Shown: positions 16,147 to 22,128 of the stretch, one piece after another
Layout: each line of letters begins with the position of its first letter
Numbering within the stretch: the stretch's first letter is position 1
Origin: an uncultured Acetatifactor sp.
Lineage (GTDB): Bacteria; Bacillota; Clostridia; Lachnospirales; Lachnospiraceae
Assembly (NCBI GenBank): GCA_910584235.1
Contig: CAJTZD010000033.1
Coordinates: 1-22,128 of the forward strand
Direction: 5' to 3'
DNA: 22,128 nucleotides
Translations under genes and position numbers: made by a program
The notes under the pieces: generated by a model
Told to the model about the DNA's origin: nothing
Databases searched by the model: none
Seen by the model: only the letters and a program-made list of their open reading frames with translations

Positions 16147-16185
16147 ATTTTATATATACTGACGGTCACTAAAATCTGCCGTCAG
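16147..16185 (-). promoter_or_regulatory. Possible promoter with adjoining operator-like palindrome
   Basis: Read on the - strand, an inverted repeat CTGACGG-13 nt-CCGTCAG (16159-16185) is followed at once by TATATATAAAAT (16147-16158), a fair -10 region in otherwise GC-rich DNA. No good -35 hexamer is visible at the expected distance, which would fit control by a protein bound at the palindrome. A start here would give a leader of roughly 80 nt for the epimerase gene. The assignment rests on position and composition only. Confidence 0.3.
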
Positions 16186-16187
16186 CG

Positions 16188-16216
16188 AAAAGCCGGCTCC
16201 CCTGCGCTCCGGCCTT
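16188..16216 (-). terminator. Possible weak terminator after the dehydratase gene
   Basis: On the - strand AAGGCCGG, a 12-nt loop and CCGGCTTTT can form an eight-pair stem with one G-U pair, ending in a short T run. It lies about 80 nt after the dehydratase stop and just before the promoter-like stretch, a sensible place to separate two transcription units. The T run is short and half of it is used in the stem, so read-through is likely. Confidence 0.3.
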
Positions 16217-16297
16217 AGCCGTCGCAAAGCTTCTCCCGCACATTCTTCCCTGTAGTTGCCGCCTGCACGGCAGGTTCCGCGCTTACATCCCATTGTA

Positions 16298-18154
16298 CTA
16301 TGCATGATATGTGCTTACGATCTCCTGAATATCTCTCCGGATATCCGCGGACTCTTCCTTTGCGTCAGTGATCAGCTTCTCCATCTGCCTCTCGAAAATT
16401 TCCTCATTAAAATAGGACGGTTTTTCCACAAAAATCATCTTGTTTTCCGTCTTGTCCAAATTATCCTGCTGCATCAATAGCTCCTCGTACATCTTCTCCC
16501 CGGGCCGAAGTCCCGTGAACTTGATCTCAATATCCTCCCCGGGCTTATAGCCCGAGAGCTTGATCAGGTTCACGGCCAAATCCAGAATTTTCACAGGCTC
16601 CCCCATGTCCAGGACGAAGATCTCCCCGCCCTTTGCATAGGCCCCTGCCTGCAGCACCAGAGACACTGCCTCCGGAATGGTCATAAAGTAGCGGATGATC
16701 TCCGGGTCAGTCACTGTCACGGGACCGCCCTCCGCAATCTGCTGCTTGAACAGGGGAATCACGCTGCCGTTGCTCCCTAACACATTTCCGAACCGCACTG
16801 CCACGAAATTGGTCTTTGATCTTTTGTTCATCATCTGGATAAACATCTCGCAGATACGCTTTGACGCCCCCATGACGTTGGTGGGATTCACCGCCTTATC
16901 CGTGGATATCAGCACGAACCGGTCCGCGCCGTATCTGTCCGCGGCCATGGCGACCCTGCGGGTTCCCATCACATTATTCTTGATCGCCTCATTGGGGCTC
17001 TCCTCCATCAGGGGCACATGCTTATGGGCCGCCGCATGGTACACGATCTCCGGTCTGTATGTCTCGAAGATCCCATTGACTCTGTTGGTATTCCGCACGG
17101 ACCCGATGAGCACTGCCAGATTCAGCTCCGGATACTTTCGGGTCAGCTCCTGCTGTATCTCATAGGCATTATTCTCATAGATGTCCAGGATGATCAGCTG
17201 CCTGGGATTGTGGGCCGCGATCTGTCTGCACAGCTCGCCTCCGATAGAGCCGCCGCCTCCGGTGACCAGCACCACCCGGCCGTTTACATAGCCCAGGACC
17301 TCCTCCGAATTGATCTGGATGGGCTCCCGGCCCAGGAGATCTTCGATCTCCACCTCTTTCAGCGCAGACACGGACACATCCCCGTTGAGCAGCTGATAAG
17401 TGCCGGGAACTGTCCGCAGTTTGCAGCCGGATTCTTTACAGATATCCAGGATTTCCTTTTTTGTCTTGTTGTCGGCCGAGGGAATGGCAAAAATAATCTC
17501 GTCAATGCCATACTGCATCACCGCGTCCAGAATGCTCTCCCTGCCGCCTACAATGGGAACGCCCCGCATGAGCTTTCCGTGGCAGCCGGGCTGATCGTCA
17601 ATGATGCATCTGGCGCACAAGTTCAGATACTGACTGCTCTCCAGCTCCTTGAGGATCATGTTGCAGGCGGCGCCTGCGCCGATGATCATGGTGCTGACCT
17701 TTTGTTTGCGCTCCACCATGCTGGCGCGCTTGTTGTTGATGATACGCAGGATCCTGTAGCCGAACCGGATGCAGCAGGTGGCAGTGGTCAGCAGGAACCA
17801 GTACAGCACATAATAGCTTCTGGGCATCCGGTTCCCCGATACCGTGCAGAAGATCAGCTGGCCCACGGAAGCGCAGGTGGCTGCCAGGATGATATTGATC
17901 AGTTCATTGGCGCTGGCATACCGCCATACGCTTTTATAAAGCTTCCAGATCACGAAAAAGGCCAGGGTCAGCAGCACGTTGGGCACCATAATATGCTCAT
18001 AGCTGCGCAGAAAAATCTCATCTATGCTTTTAAAGCTAAATTCATACCGGATATAAAGCGCGCCAAAGGATGTCACGATGATACACATGACATCCATCAG
18101 CACCAATGCGATAATCCGATTCAAAGGAATTTTTGTGAAGTTCCTGGTCTCCAT
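16298..18154 (-). CDS. Membrane-bound UDP-GlcNAc 4,6-dehydratase-type protein (PglF/WbpM/CapD family)
   Basis: A 618-residue nucleotide-sugar dehydratase. Four N-terminal hydrophobic segments (about 12-35, 57-70, 85-105, 113-130) anchor it in the membrane, then a first Rossmann-like region (MIIGAGAACNMIL, about 156-168) and the catalytic SDR domain with VTGGGGSIGGE at 297-307. The active-site block STDKAVNPTNVMGASKR at 417-433 has Met428-xxx-Lys432, the replacement of the usual tyrosine by methionine that defines this family. The expected reaction turns UDP-GlcNAc into the 4-keto-6-deoxy sugar used for bacillosamine, FucNAc or QuiNAc. AGAGGT precedes the ATG by seven nt. It lies 30 nt after the phosphoglycosyl transferase gene, the classic pairing in which the dehydratase supplies the first sugar for lipid-linked glycan assembly. 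No aminotransferase is visible, so the final sugar is open. Confidence 0.94.
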   Translation of the reverse strand: METRNFTKIPLNRIIALVLMDVMCIIVTSFGALYIRYEFSFKSIDEIFLRSYEHIMVPNVLLTLAFFVIWKLYKSVWRYASANELINIILAATCASVGQLIFCTVSGNRMPRSYYVLYWFLLTTATCCIRFGYRILRIINNKRASMVERKQKVSTMIIGAGAACNMILKELESSQYLNLCARCIIDDQPGCHGKLMRGVPIVGGRESILDAVMQYGIDEIIFAIPSADNKTKKEILDICKESGCKLRTVPGTYQLLNGDVSVSALKEVEIEDLLGREPIQINSEEVLGYVNGRVVLVTGGGGSIGGELCRQIAAHNPRQLIILDIYENNAYEIQQELTRKYPELNLAVLIGSVRNTNRVNGIFETYRPEIVYHAAAHKHVPLMEESPNEAIKNNVMGTRRVAMAADRYGADRFVLISTDKAVNPTNVMGASKRICEMFIQMMNKRSKTNFVAVRFGNVLGSNGSVIPLFKQQIAEGGPVTVTDPEIIRYFMTIPEAVSLVLQAGAYAKGGEIFVLDMGEPVKILDLAVNLIKLSGYKPGEDIEIKFTGLRPGEKMYEELLMQQDNLDKTENKMIFVEKPSYFNEEIFERQMEKLITDAKEESADIRRDIQEIVSTYHA

Positions 18155-18184
18155 TGTACATACCTCTCCCGTACATCAGCTGTG

Positions 18185-18793
18185 TCACTGCTTCTTCTCT
18201 TCCAGTGCACCCGTTCCGCCCTCCACCACTCCGTCCTGCTTCACCACGGAGAACACTGTCTTCACCAGACATTTCACGTCCATGACAAATCCCATCTTCT
18301 CCACATATTCCCCGTCCAGCTTTGCCTTTAGGGGAATGGGCAGTTCGTCCCGTCCATTGACCTGGGCCCAGCCGGTGAGGCCGGGCAGCACGTCATTGGC
18401 GCCGTACTTATCCCGCTCCGCGATCAGGTCGAACTGGTTCCACAGCGCAGGCCTGGGCCCCACAATGGCCATGTCCCCTTTCAGAATATTGATGATCTGA
18501 GGCAGTTCGTCCAGGCTGGTCTTGCGCAGAAATCTGCCGGTCTTAGTAATATACTGCTCAGGATTCTCCAAAAGATGCGTGGGCATATCCTTAGGCGTAT
18601 CCGTCCGCATAGTGCGGAACTTCAGGATATAGAAATGGGTCTTATGGATGCCCACCCGTTTTTGCCTGAAAAGCACAGGTCCTTTGGAGTCCAGCCTGAT
18701 CGCCACAATCAGGATCAGAAATACCGGCGACAGCAAAATCATGCCAATCATTGCCAGGACCCTGTCCAGGATTTTCTTTACCGTACTGTACAT
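18185..18793 (-). CDS. Phosphoglycosyl transferase initiating a lipid-linked glycan (PglC/WcaJ-type)
   Basis: Monotopic phosphoglycosyl transferase that moves a sugar-1-phosphate from a UDP-sugar to undecaprenyl phosphate, starting glycan assembly on the inner membrane face. At 202 residues it matches the small PglC-like form. Seen: a re-entrant N-terminal helix with the Ser-Pro kink at 22-23 in ILLSPVFLILI, GPVLFRQKRVG, KFRTM, the catalytic Asp95-Glu96 dyad in SLDELPQIINILKGDMA, VGPRP and PGLTGWAQVNGR. GAGGT precedes the ATG by seven nt. The preceding lipoprotein gene ends 17 nt upstream. With the dehydratase it suggests a 6-deoxy-N-acetylhexosamine as the first sugar of the - strand glycan. 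Donor choice is inferred from the neighbour. Confidence 0.95.
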   Translation of the reverse strand: MYSTVKKILDRVLAMIGMILLSPVFLILIVAIRLDSKGPVLFRQKRVGIHKTHFYILKFRTMRTDTPKDMPTHLLENPEQYITKTGRFLRKTSLDELPQIINILKGDMAIVGPRPALWNQFDLIAERDKYGANDVLPGLTGWAQVNGRDELPIPLKAKLDGEYVEKMGFVMDVKCLVKTVFSVVKQDGVVEGGTGALEEKKQ

Positions 18794-18810
18794 ATAGTTA
18801 CCTCATTTGC

Positions 18811-19818
18811 TTACTCTATATCCGGACTCCAGTCTATGTCCGAGTCGCCTCCTATACTGGGCTCTGGCGGCGGTTCGGGTGTGGGCTGCGGCGTGGGCTG
18901 GGGTGTGGGCTGCGGCGTGGGCTGGGGTGTGGGCTGGGGTGTGGGCTGCGGCGTGGGCTGGGGTGTGGGCTGGGGTGTGGGCTGCGGCGTGGGCTGCGGC
19001 GTGGGTTGCGATGCAGGTTTCGGCGTCGCAGTAGGCTGGGGTGTGGGCGTGGGCACTACCTCTCCGTTTTCGTCGTACGTCACACTTGTAGTCTTATACG
19101 GAAAATTCTCCCGGTTAGACCAGATATCAAAAGCCTCTCCGGGCCCCCCGGTATATTCGGACTTCTTATATTCTCCTACTATCACCCCCGCGGCATAGGT
19201 TCCCTGTTCCCACTGGGTATAGCCGGTCTCGCCGTTAAACTGCCATATCTCGAAATCTCCCTCATATTTTCCGTCTATGACGGTTGTCTGCAGCAGCCAT
19301 GTAGTCTTTCCTGCCTGTTTGATTACCAGCATACTGCCGTTTTCTCCCGGGCAAAAGACATTGGCGTACGGCTCTCCCTGAATATCATACCCGATCTGCA
19401 GGGTCAGCAGAAGATTCGTTCCTTTCACCAGAGAATAGCTCCTGCTGCCCTCATAGACTCCCTGGCAGACCGTATCCAGCCATTCCTCATTGCTCACCAT
19501 ATGGATACCCTCGCCCAGGTATTCCGGAATCTCCAGGTTCTGGCGCAGCGTCGTCATGTCCTCCAGCATCGCAGCCTGCTCCTCTTCGGTCAGGTTCCCC
19601 GTCTGGTACTGCAGCGCTGCCGTCTCCGGATCCGGCGTCGGTTCCGGCTCAGGTTCCGGTGTCGGCTGGATCGTCTCCGTCAAATCCACGGCTTCCACGG
19701 TATCCACAATATCTCCGCCGGACGACTCGTCTGTCGTACCGCTGCCATCCCCGCATCCCGCCAGTATGGCCAGGGGCAGCAGACATGCTCCTATTTTGTA
19801 TCTCCATTTTTTGCTCAT
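18811..19818 (-). CDS. Lipoprotein with C-terminal Gln-Pro-Thr-Pro repeat tail
   Basis: Predicted 335-residue lipoprotein of unknown function. A basic start (MSKKWRYK), a hydrophobic core and the lipobox LAGC (19-22) give Cys22 as the lipid anchor. A short Pro-Glu-rich linker follows at about 50-65, then a body of about 200 residues with no domain I recognise, containing TLRQNLEIPEYLGEGIHMVS and FEIWQFNGETGYTQWEQGTY. The tail has eleven QPTP units at 271-314 and ends acidic (DSDIDWSPDIE). The ATG at 19818 is chosen for GGGAGGA five nt upstream, though the frame is open to 19938. It sits between the glucosaminidase and the phosphoglycosyl transferase genes, probably in one transcript, so a role at the cell wall or in glycan handling outside the membrane is likely. 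Its function is not known. Confidence 0.85.
   Translation of the reverse strand: MSKKWRYKIGACLLPLAILAGCGDGSGTTDESSGGDIVDTVEAVDLTETIQPTPEPEPEPTPDPETAALQYQTGNLTEEEQAAMLEDMTTLRQNLEIPEYLGEGIHMVSNEEWLDTVCQGVYEGSRSYSLVKGTNLLLTLQIGYDIQGEPYANVFCPGENGSMLVIKQAGKTTWLLQTTVIDGKYEGDFEIWQFNGETGYTQWEQGTYAAGVIVGEYKKSEYTGGPGEAFDIWSNRENFPYKTTSVTYDENGEVVPTPTPQPTATPKPASQPTPQPTPQPTPQPTPQPTPQPTPQPTPQPTPQPTPQPTPQPTPEPPPEPSIGGDSDIDWSPDIE
18877..19008 (-). repeat. Eleven 12-bp units encoding the QPTP tail
   Basis: On the + strand the units read GGGTGTGGGCTG (A) or CGGCGTGGGCTG (B) in the order A B A B A A B A A B B, the last with one change. All encode Gln-Pro-Thr-Pro on the - strand. The A/B pattern suggests growth by 24-bp and 36-bp steps. 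Unit number is likely to vary between strains and can be misassembled from short reads. Confidence 0.93.
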
Positions 19819-19844
19819 AATATCCTCCCGTTTTGAGTTCCCCT

Positions 19845-19878
19845 CATACGGCCTCTCATTCCCGGCCGTTACCGTATG
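19845..19878 (-). other. Inverted repeat between the glucosaminidase and lipoprotein genes
   Basis: CATACGG and CCGTATG form a 7-bp stem in the 76-nt gap. A second left arm, ACGGCC, can instead pair with GGCCGT inside the same right arm around a 10-nt loop, so two folds compete. No T run follows, so a plain terminator is unlikely; an RNA processing or stability element is possible. Confidence 0.3.
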
Positions 19879-19894
19879 ATACCGAAGTCCCTGG

Positions 19895-22128
19895 TCAATT
19901 GCCCTCCGCCGCGGTCTGCAGCGCATCCGCATCGCCAATCAGTTTCTCCAGGAACACATAAGACTCCGATCCCGGCTCATATCCGCCGCTTTCCAGCATT
20001 GTTTTCGCCAGATCATAAATGCTTCTCGCTTTCGCGGGTCCATAGATCACTACCTGTTGGCCGTTTCTCTCCAGCACGGCATAACCGCGGAAAGCAAATT
20101 CTGTCTTGTACTGTTCTACCGGGATTCCCACCAGTACGCCGGTAAAGCGATACCGCTCATCCACCAGTTCAAATGCCACGTCTTTCATATTTCCGCTGCT
20201 GTCTATGCCATAGGAAATGCTTCCGGCTACCTTTGCCCCGTCCTTTATCATGGGATATTGACCCATGTTGGCGCTGTTCATGACCAGTGTGCCATACTCT
20301 TTCAGCACATAACCGTTTACCCCGGGCCTGATCAGCCGGGACCGCAGATCTTTGGAAATGCCGGTTTTCACGCGGATGCCCGTCTTCCCTTTGATGCGGA
20401 TGGAAAATCCGTGATAGGTCAGCAAATCCTGCAGCCCCGGCTCCGCGGTGGCAGTATAGACCGTTCCGTTATGCGCCAGACTCCAGACATACATTCCTCT
20501 GGCCACGCCGGCCTCATCGTACCGATAGACCACAGCTGTTTTCACGTTCTCGTCAGGCGCGGCTGCAATCAGGCTGCCGTTCCTCAGCTCCCCCTGATAA
20601 GGCACGCCGTCCAGCCACATAACCGAATCCCCATAGCCCTCCGGCAAAGCCAATGCCACCTCCATAGACACAACCGGTTCCGCGCAGGGCTGCGCGGGCA
20701 TGTTCTCATAGACCGGAATCTTGAACACAAAAGGGCTGTCAATGGCGCCTGCTCCCGCATAAAGCCTTTTGATGCTTTGTCCTTCCGTAGTGGGCGCCAT
20801 AATGTTTTGCATATACTGATGGGTGTACGTGGCATACGCGTTGGCCGTACCGGGCGGGTTCACATTAAATTTCTGCAGATACAGGGTATCCTGGGCCCGC
20901 TTGATATAATTGGCCGAAATGAAATCCGCTCCGCCCCGAATGGCGCTGTCAGCGTTATTCCAGTTCTGCTCTTTCGCATGCTGCAGCCCCTTTGTGTAAA
21001 TCTCCTCGTTTGTGGTGCCTGAAGCTTTGATATTGAAATAATTGTAATAACCCTCATATCCCGGATAGGTTCCGGAGATCAGGGGCGAAGTCCCGTCCCC
21101 CTGCTCCTGCAGAACCCGGGCCGCCAGATGGAACGGGCTTACTTTCCGTCCCTCTTCCCTGCCCACTTCCCAGAACAGCTTTGCATAGGTTTTGTCGGTA
21201 CCCGGCGCAAACTTCCCGCCGTCATCGCCATCCGTCATAAAAGTACCTTTTAGGAAACTCCTTACCGCTTCCTCGGTATGATATGTCTCATTATACGTCA
21301 AGGCTTCAAACTGAAAAATGGTATCTTCTTTCAGACCGTTCCTGGGATCCATGTACAGCTCCAGCGCTGCCCTGGAGGCATAGTACCAATTTCCGGTATC
21401 ATAGAGACCGTTTTTAGCCCAGGCCGGAAGCGTTTTGTATACCAGGCTTCTTCCGTACAGCAACTCATTAGATATCACGTCTCCCCAGTCCAAAGTCGTA
21501 TTCATCTTCGCAAAGGTCCAGTTGGGGTGCGCCTTTTTCAGTTCCAAAAGCATGGGGCGGTAGCTCTCCGGGAACTGCTCGATGTCCGGGTAAGTTCCGT
21601 CGCCGTCCGCGGTATAGACCGCCGCATTCATGCCGAACGTCTCCTCCCATCCCAGGAAGCGCTCATCCGAGCAGGCCAGATACGTCCTGGGCACATAGCC
21701 GTAAATCTCCTGGTTCCCATAATACAGCTTTACATAGTGCCAGACCTCCAGATTCTCATCCACCGCCAAGCCCAGGATATTTACGGTCTGACCGCTGAGC
21801 ACAGTGACTGCCGTCCGGCTGTCGTAGGAGGGCGATACCCGCACCGGATACGCATCGCTTAAATAGACCAAAGCCATGATATCCCTTTCCGCGGCAATTT
21901 CGGCCAAAGCCTCCCCTGCCATACGGACCCATTCCGCCGTCTCCTGGTCCGACCAGGGTTCCTCTCCCGTCCCGGCGGTCTGTACGGTATCCGTCCCAGG
22001 CTCGCTTCCCGGCGTCTGCCCGGCTTCCGTCCCAGGCTCGCTTCCCGGCGTCTGCCCGGTTTCCGTCCCAGGTTCGCTTCCCGGCGTCTGCCCGGCTTCC
22101 GTCCCAGGCTCGCTTCCCGGCGTCTGCC
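19895..22128 (-). CDS. GH73-type beta-N-acetylglucosaminidase, start beyond the window edge
   Basis: Peptidoglycan hydrolase cleaving after N-acetylglucosamine, exported to the wall. The frame is open to the window edge, so the first Met in view (21922) is internal and the signal sequence is missing. In order: a 12-residue repeat linker (GQTPGSEPGTEA type), an SH3-like wall-binding region (LVYLSDAYPVRVSP to IYGYVPRTYL), and a GH73/LytD-like catalytic domain with AHPNWTF, LPAWAKNG and HLAARVLQEQGDGTSP, whose glutamate is the probable acid, then GYYNYFNIKASGT. A beta-rich C-terminal region of about 270 residues (GIRVKTGISKDL, EYGTLVM, FTGVLVGIP, FAFRGYAVL) resembles domains repeated in other clostridial surface proteins; I cannot name it. 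The lipoprotein gene follows after 76 nt in the same direction. Confidence 0.9.
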   Translation of the reverse strand, partial: QTPGSEPGTEAGQTPGSEPGTETGQTPGSEPGTEAGQTPGSEPGTDTVQTAGTGEEPWSDQETAEWVRMAGEALAEIAAERDIMALVYLSDAYPVRVSPSYDSRTAVTVLSGQTVNILGLAVDENLEVWHYVKLYYGNQEIYGYVPRTYLACSDERFLGWEETFGMNAAVYTADGDGTYPDIEQFPESYRPMLLELKKAHPNWTFAKMNTTLDWGDVISNELLYGRSLVYKTLPAWAKNGLYDTGNWYYASRAALELYMDPRNGLKEDTIFQFEALTYNETYHTEEAVRSFLKGTFMTDGDDGGKFAPGTDKTYAKLFWEVGREEGRKVSPFHLAARVLQEQGDGTSPLISGTYPGYEGYYNYFNIKASGTTNEEIYTKGLQHAKEQNWNNADSAIRGGADFISANYIKRAQDTLYLQKFNVNPPGTANAYATYTHQYMQNIMAPTTEGQSIKRLYAGAGAIDSPFVFKIPVYENMPAQPCAEPVVSMEVALALPEGYGDSVMWLDGVPYQGELRNGSLIAAAPDENVKTAVVYRYDEAGVARGMYVWSLAHNGTVYTATAEPGLQDLLTYHGFSIRIKGKTGIRVKTGISKDLRSRLIRPGVNGYVLKEYGTLVMNSANMGQYPMIKDGAKVAGSISYGIDSSGNMKDVAFELVDERYRFTGVLVGIPVEQYKTEFAFRGYAVLERNGQQVVIYGPAKARSIYDLAKTMLESGGYEPGSESYVFLEKLIGDADALQTAAEGN
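21990..22128 (-). repeat. 36-bp tandem repeats in the glucosaminidase linker, running off the edge
   Basis: Units start at 21990, 22026, 22062 and 22098, exactly 36 bp apart, with the fourth cut by the window edge. They encode GQTPGSEPGTE(A/T) and are nearly identical in DNA, so the array is young and likely variable in length. There are no unique spacers between units, which rules out a CRISPR array. The total copy number cannot be seen here. Confidence 0.93.

Noticed and set aside
16265..16277. Short hairpin CCTGC-acg-GCAGG after the dehydratase stop
   Set aside because: Five pairs with a 3-nt loop and no T run; too weak to call as a terminator or site.
17018..18331. A 437-codon open frame on the + strand opposite the dehydratase and phosphoglycosyl transferase genes
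   Set aside because: It lies wholly antisense to two well-supported genes, has no recognisable domain, and is the kind of frame expected opposite GC-rich coding DNA.
18770..19034. Gly/Val/Trp/Cys-rich + strand frames over the QPTP repeat
   Set aside because: They are reverse-strand readings of the lipoprotein repeat and have no ribosome binding site or partner sequence.
20057..21022. A 321-codon + strand open frame opposite the glucosaminidase
   Set aside because: Antisense to a clear enzyme gene; the protein has an unlikely His/Gln/Arg-rich composition and no family features.
21990..22128. 36-bp direct repeats resembling a CRISPR array
   Set aside because: The units are contiguous without unique spacers, keep an open reading frame and encode a Gly-Pro-Glu-Thr-rich linker.

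Overview
The window looks like part of a cell-surface glycan region from a Gram-positive, probably Lachnospiraceae/Clostridia, genome. The signs are purine-rich AGGAGG-type ribosome binding sites, a DUF1703-type ATPase/nuclease gene, a clostridial-style glucosaminidase with a repetitive linker, and a LAGC lipoprotein. No RNA gene, insertion sequence or CRISPR array was seen. The genus assignment is inference.

Left half (about 1-10,461, + strand, visibly AT-rich): one tightly packed operon of nine genes with gaps of 0-22 nt. It encodes a GT2 glycosyltransferase, the Wzm permease and Wzt ATPase of an ABC-type polysaccharide exporter (Wzt carries a C-terminal glycan-binding domain), two further GT2 enzymes, a SAM methyltransferase with a repetitive coiled-coil tail, an NAD-dependent sugar epimerase/dehydratase, a two-domain GT2-GT2 fusion, and a membrane acyltransferase. 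Together this reads as a glycan assembled in the cytoplasm, possibly methyl-capped and length-measured at its end, exported by Wzm/Wzt and O-acylated. The methyltransferase tail consists of three full 42-residue units plus a partial fourth. Each unit is exactly six heptads, so it resembles in principle the molecular-ruler chain terminators (WbdD type) of Gram-negative ABC-exported O-antigens.

Right half (about 10,538-22,128, - strand, mostly GC-rich): a second glycan locus running towards the first. In transcription order it has a GH73-type glucosaminidase whose start lies beyond the right edge, a lipoprotein with a Gln-Pro-Thr-Pro tail, a PglC/WcaJ-type phosphoglycosyl transferase, a membrane PglF/CapD-type UDP-GlcNAc 4,6-dehydratase, a 238-nt intergenic region with hairpins, a promoter-like stretch and an operator-like palindrome, then an NAD-dependent epimerase, GT2, GT4, GT2, and finally a DUF1703-type AAA-ATPase/PD-(D/E)XK protein. 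This half starts an undecaprenyl-phosphate-linked glycan with a modified N-acetylhexosamine and extends it.

The two operons converge on a 76-nt gap at 10,462-10,537, where base composition changes sharply. The left operon may be a separately acquired, serotype-like cassette. The best candidate for an undescribed system is the coiled-coil methyltransferase working with Wzm/Wzt.
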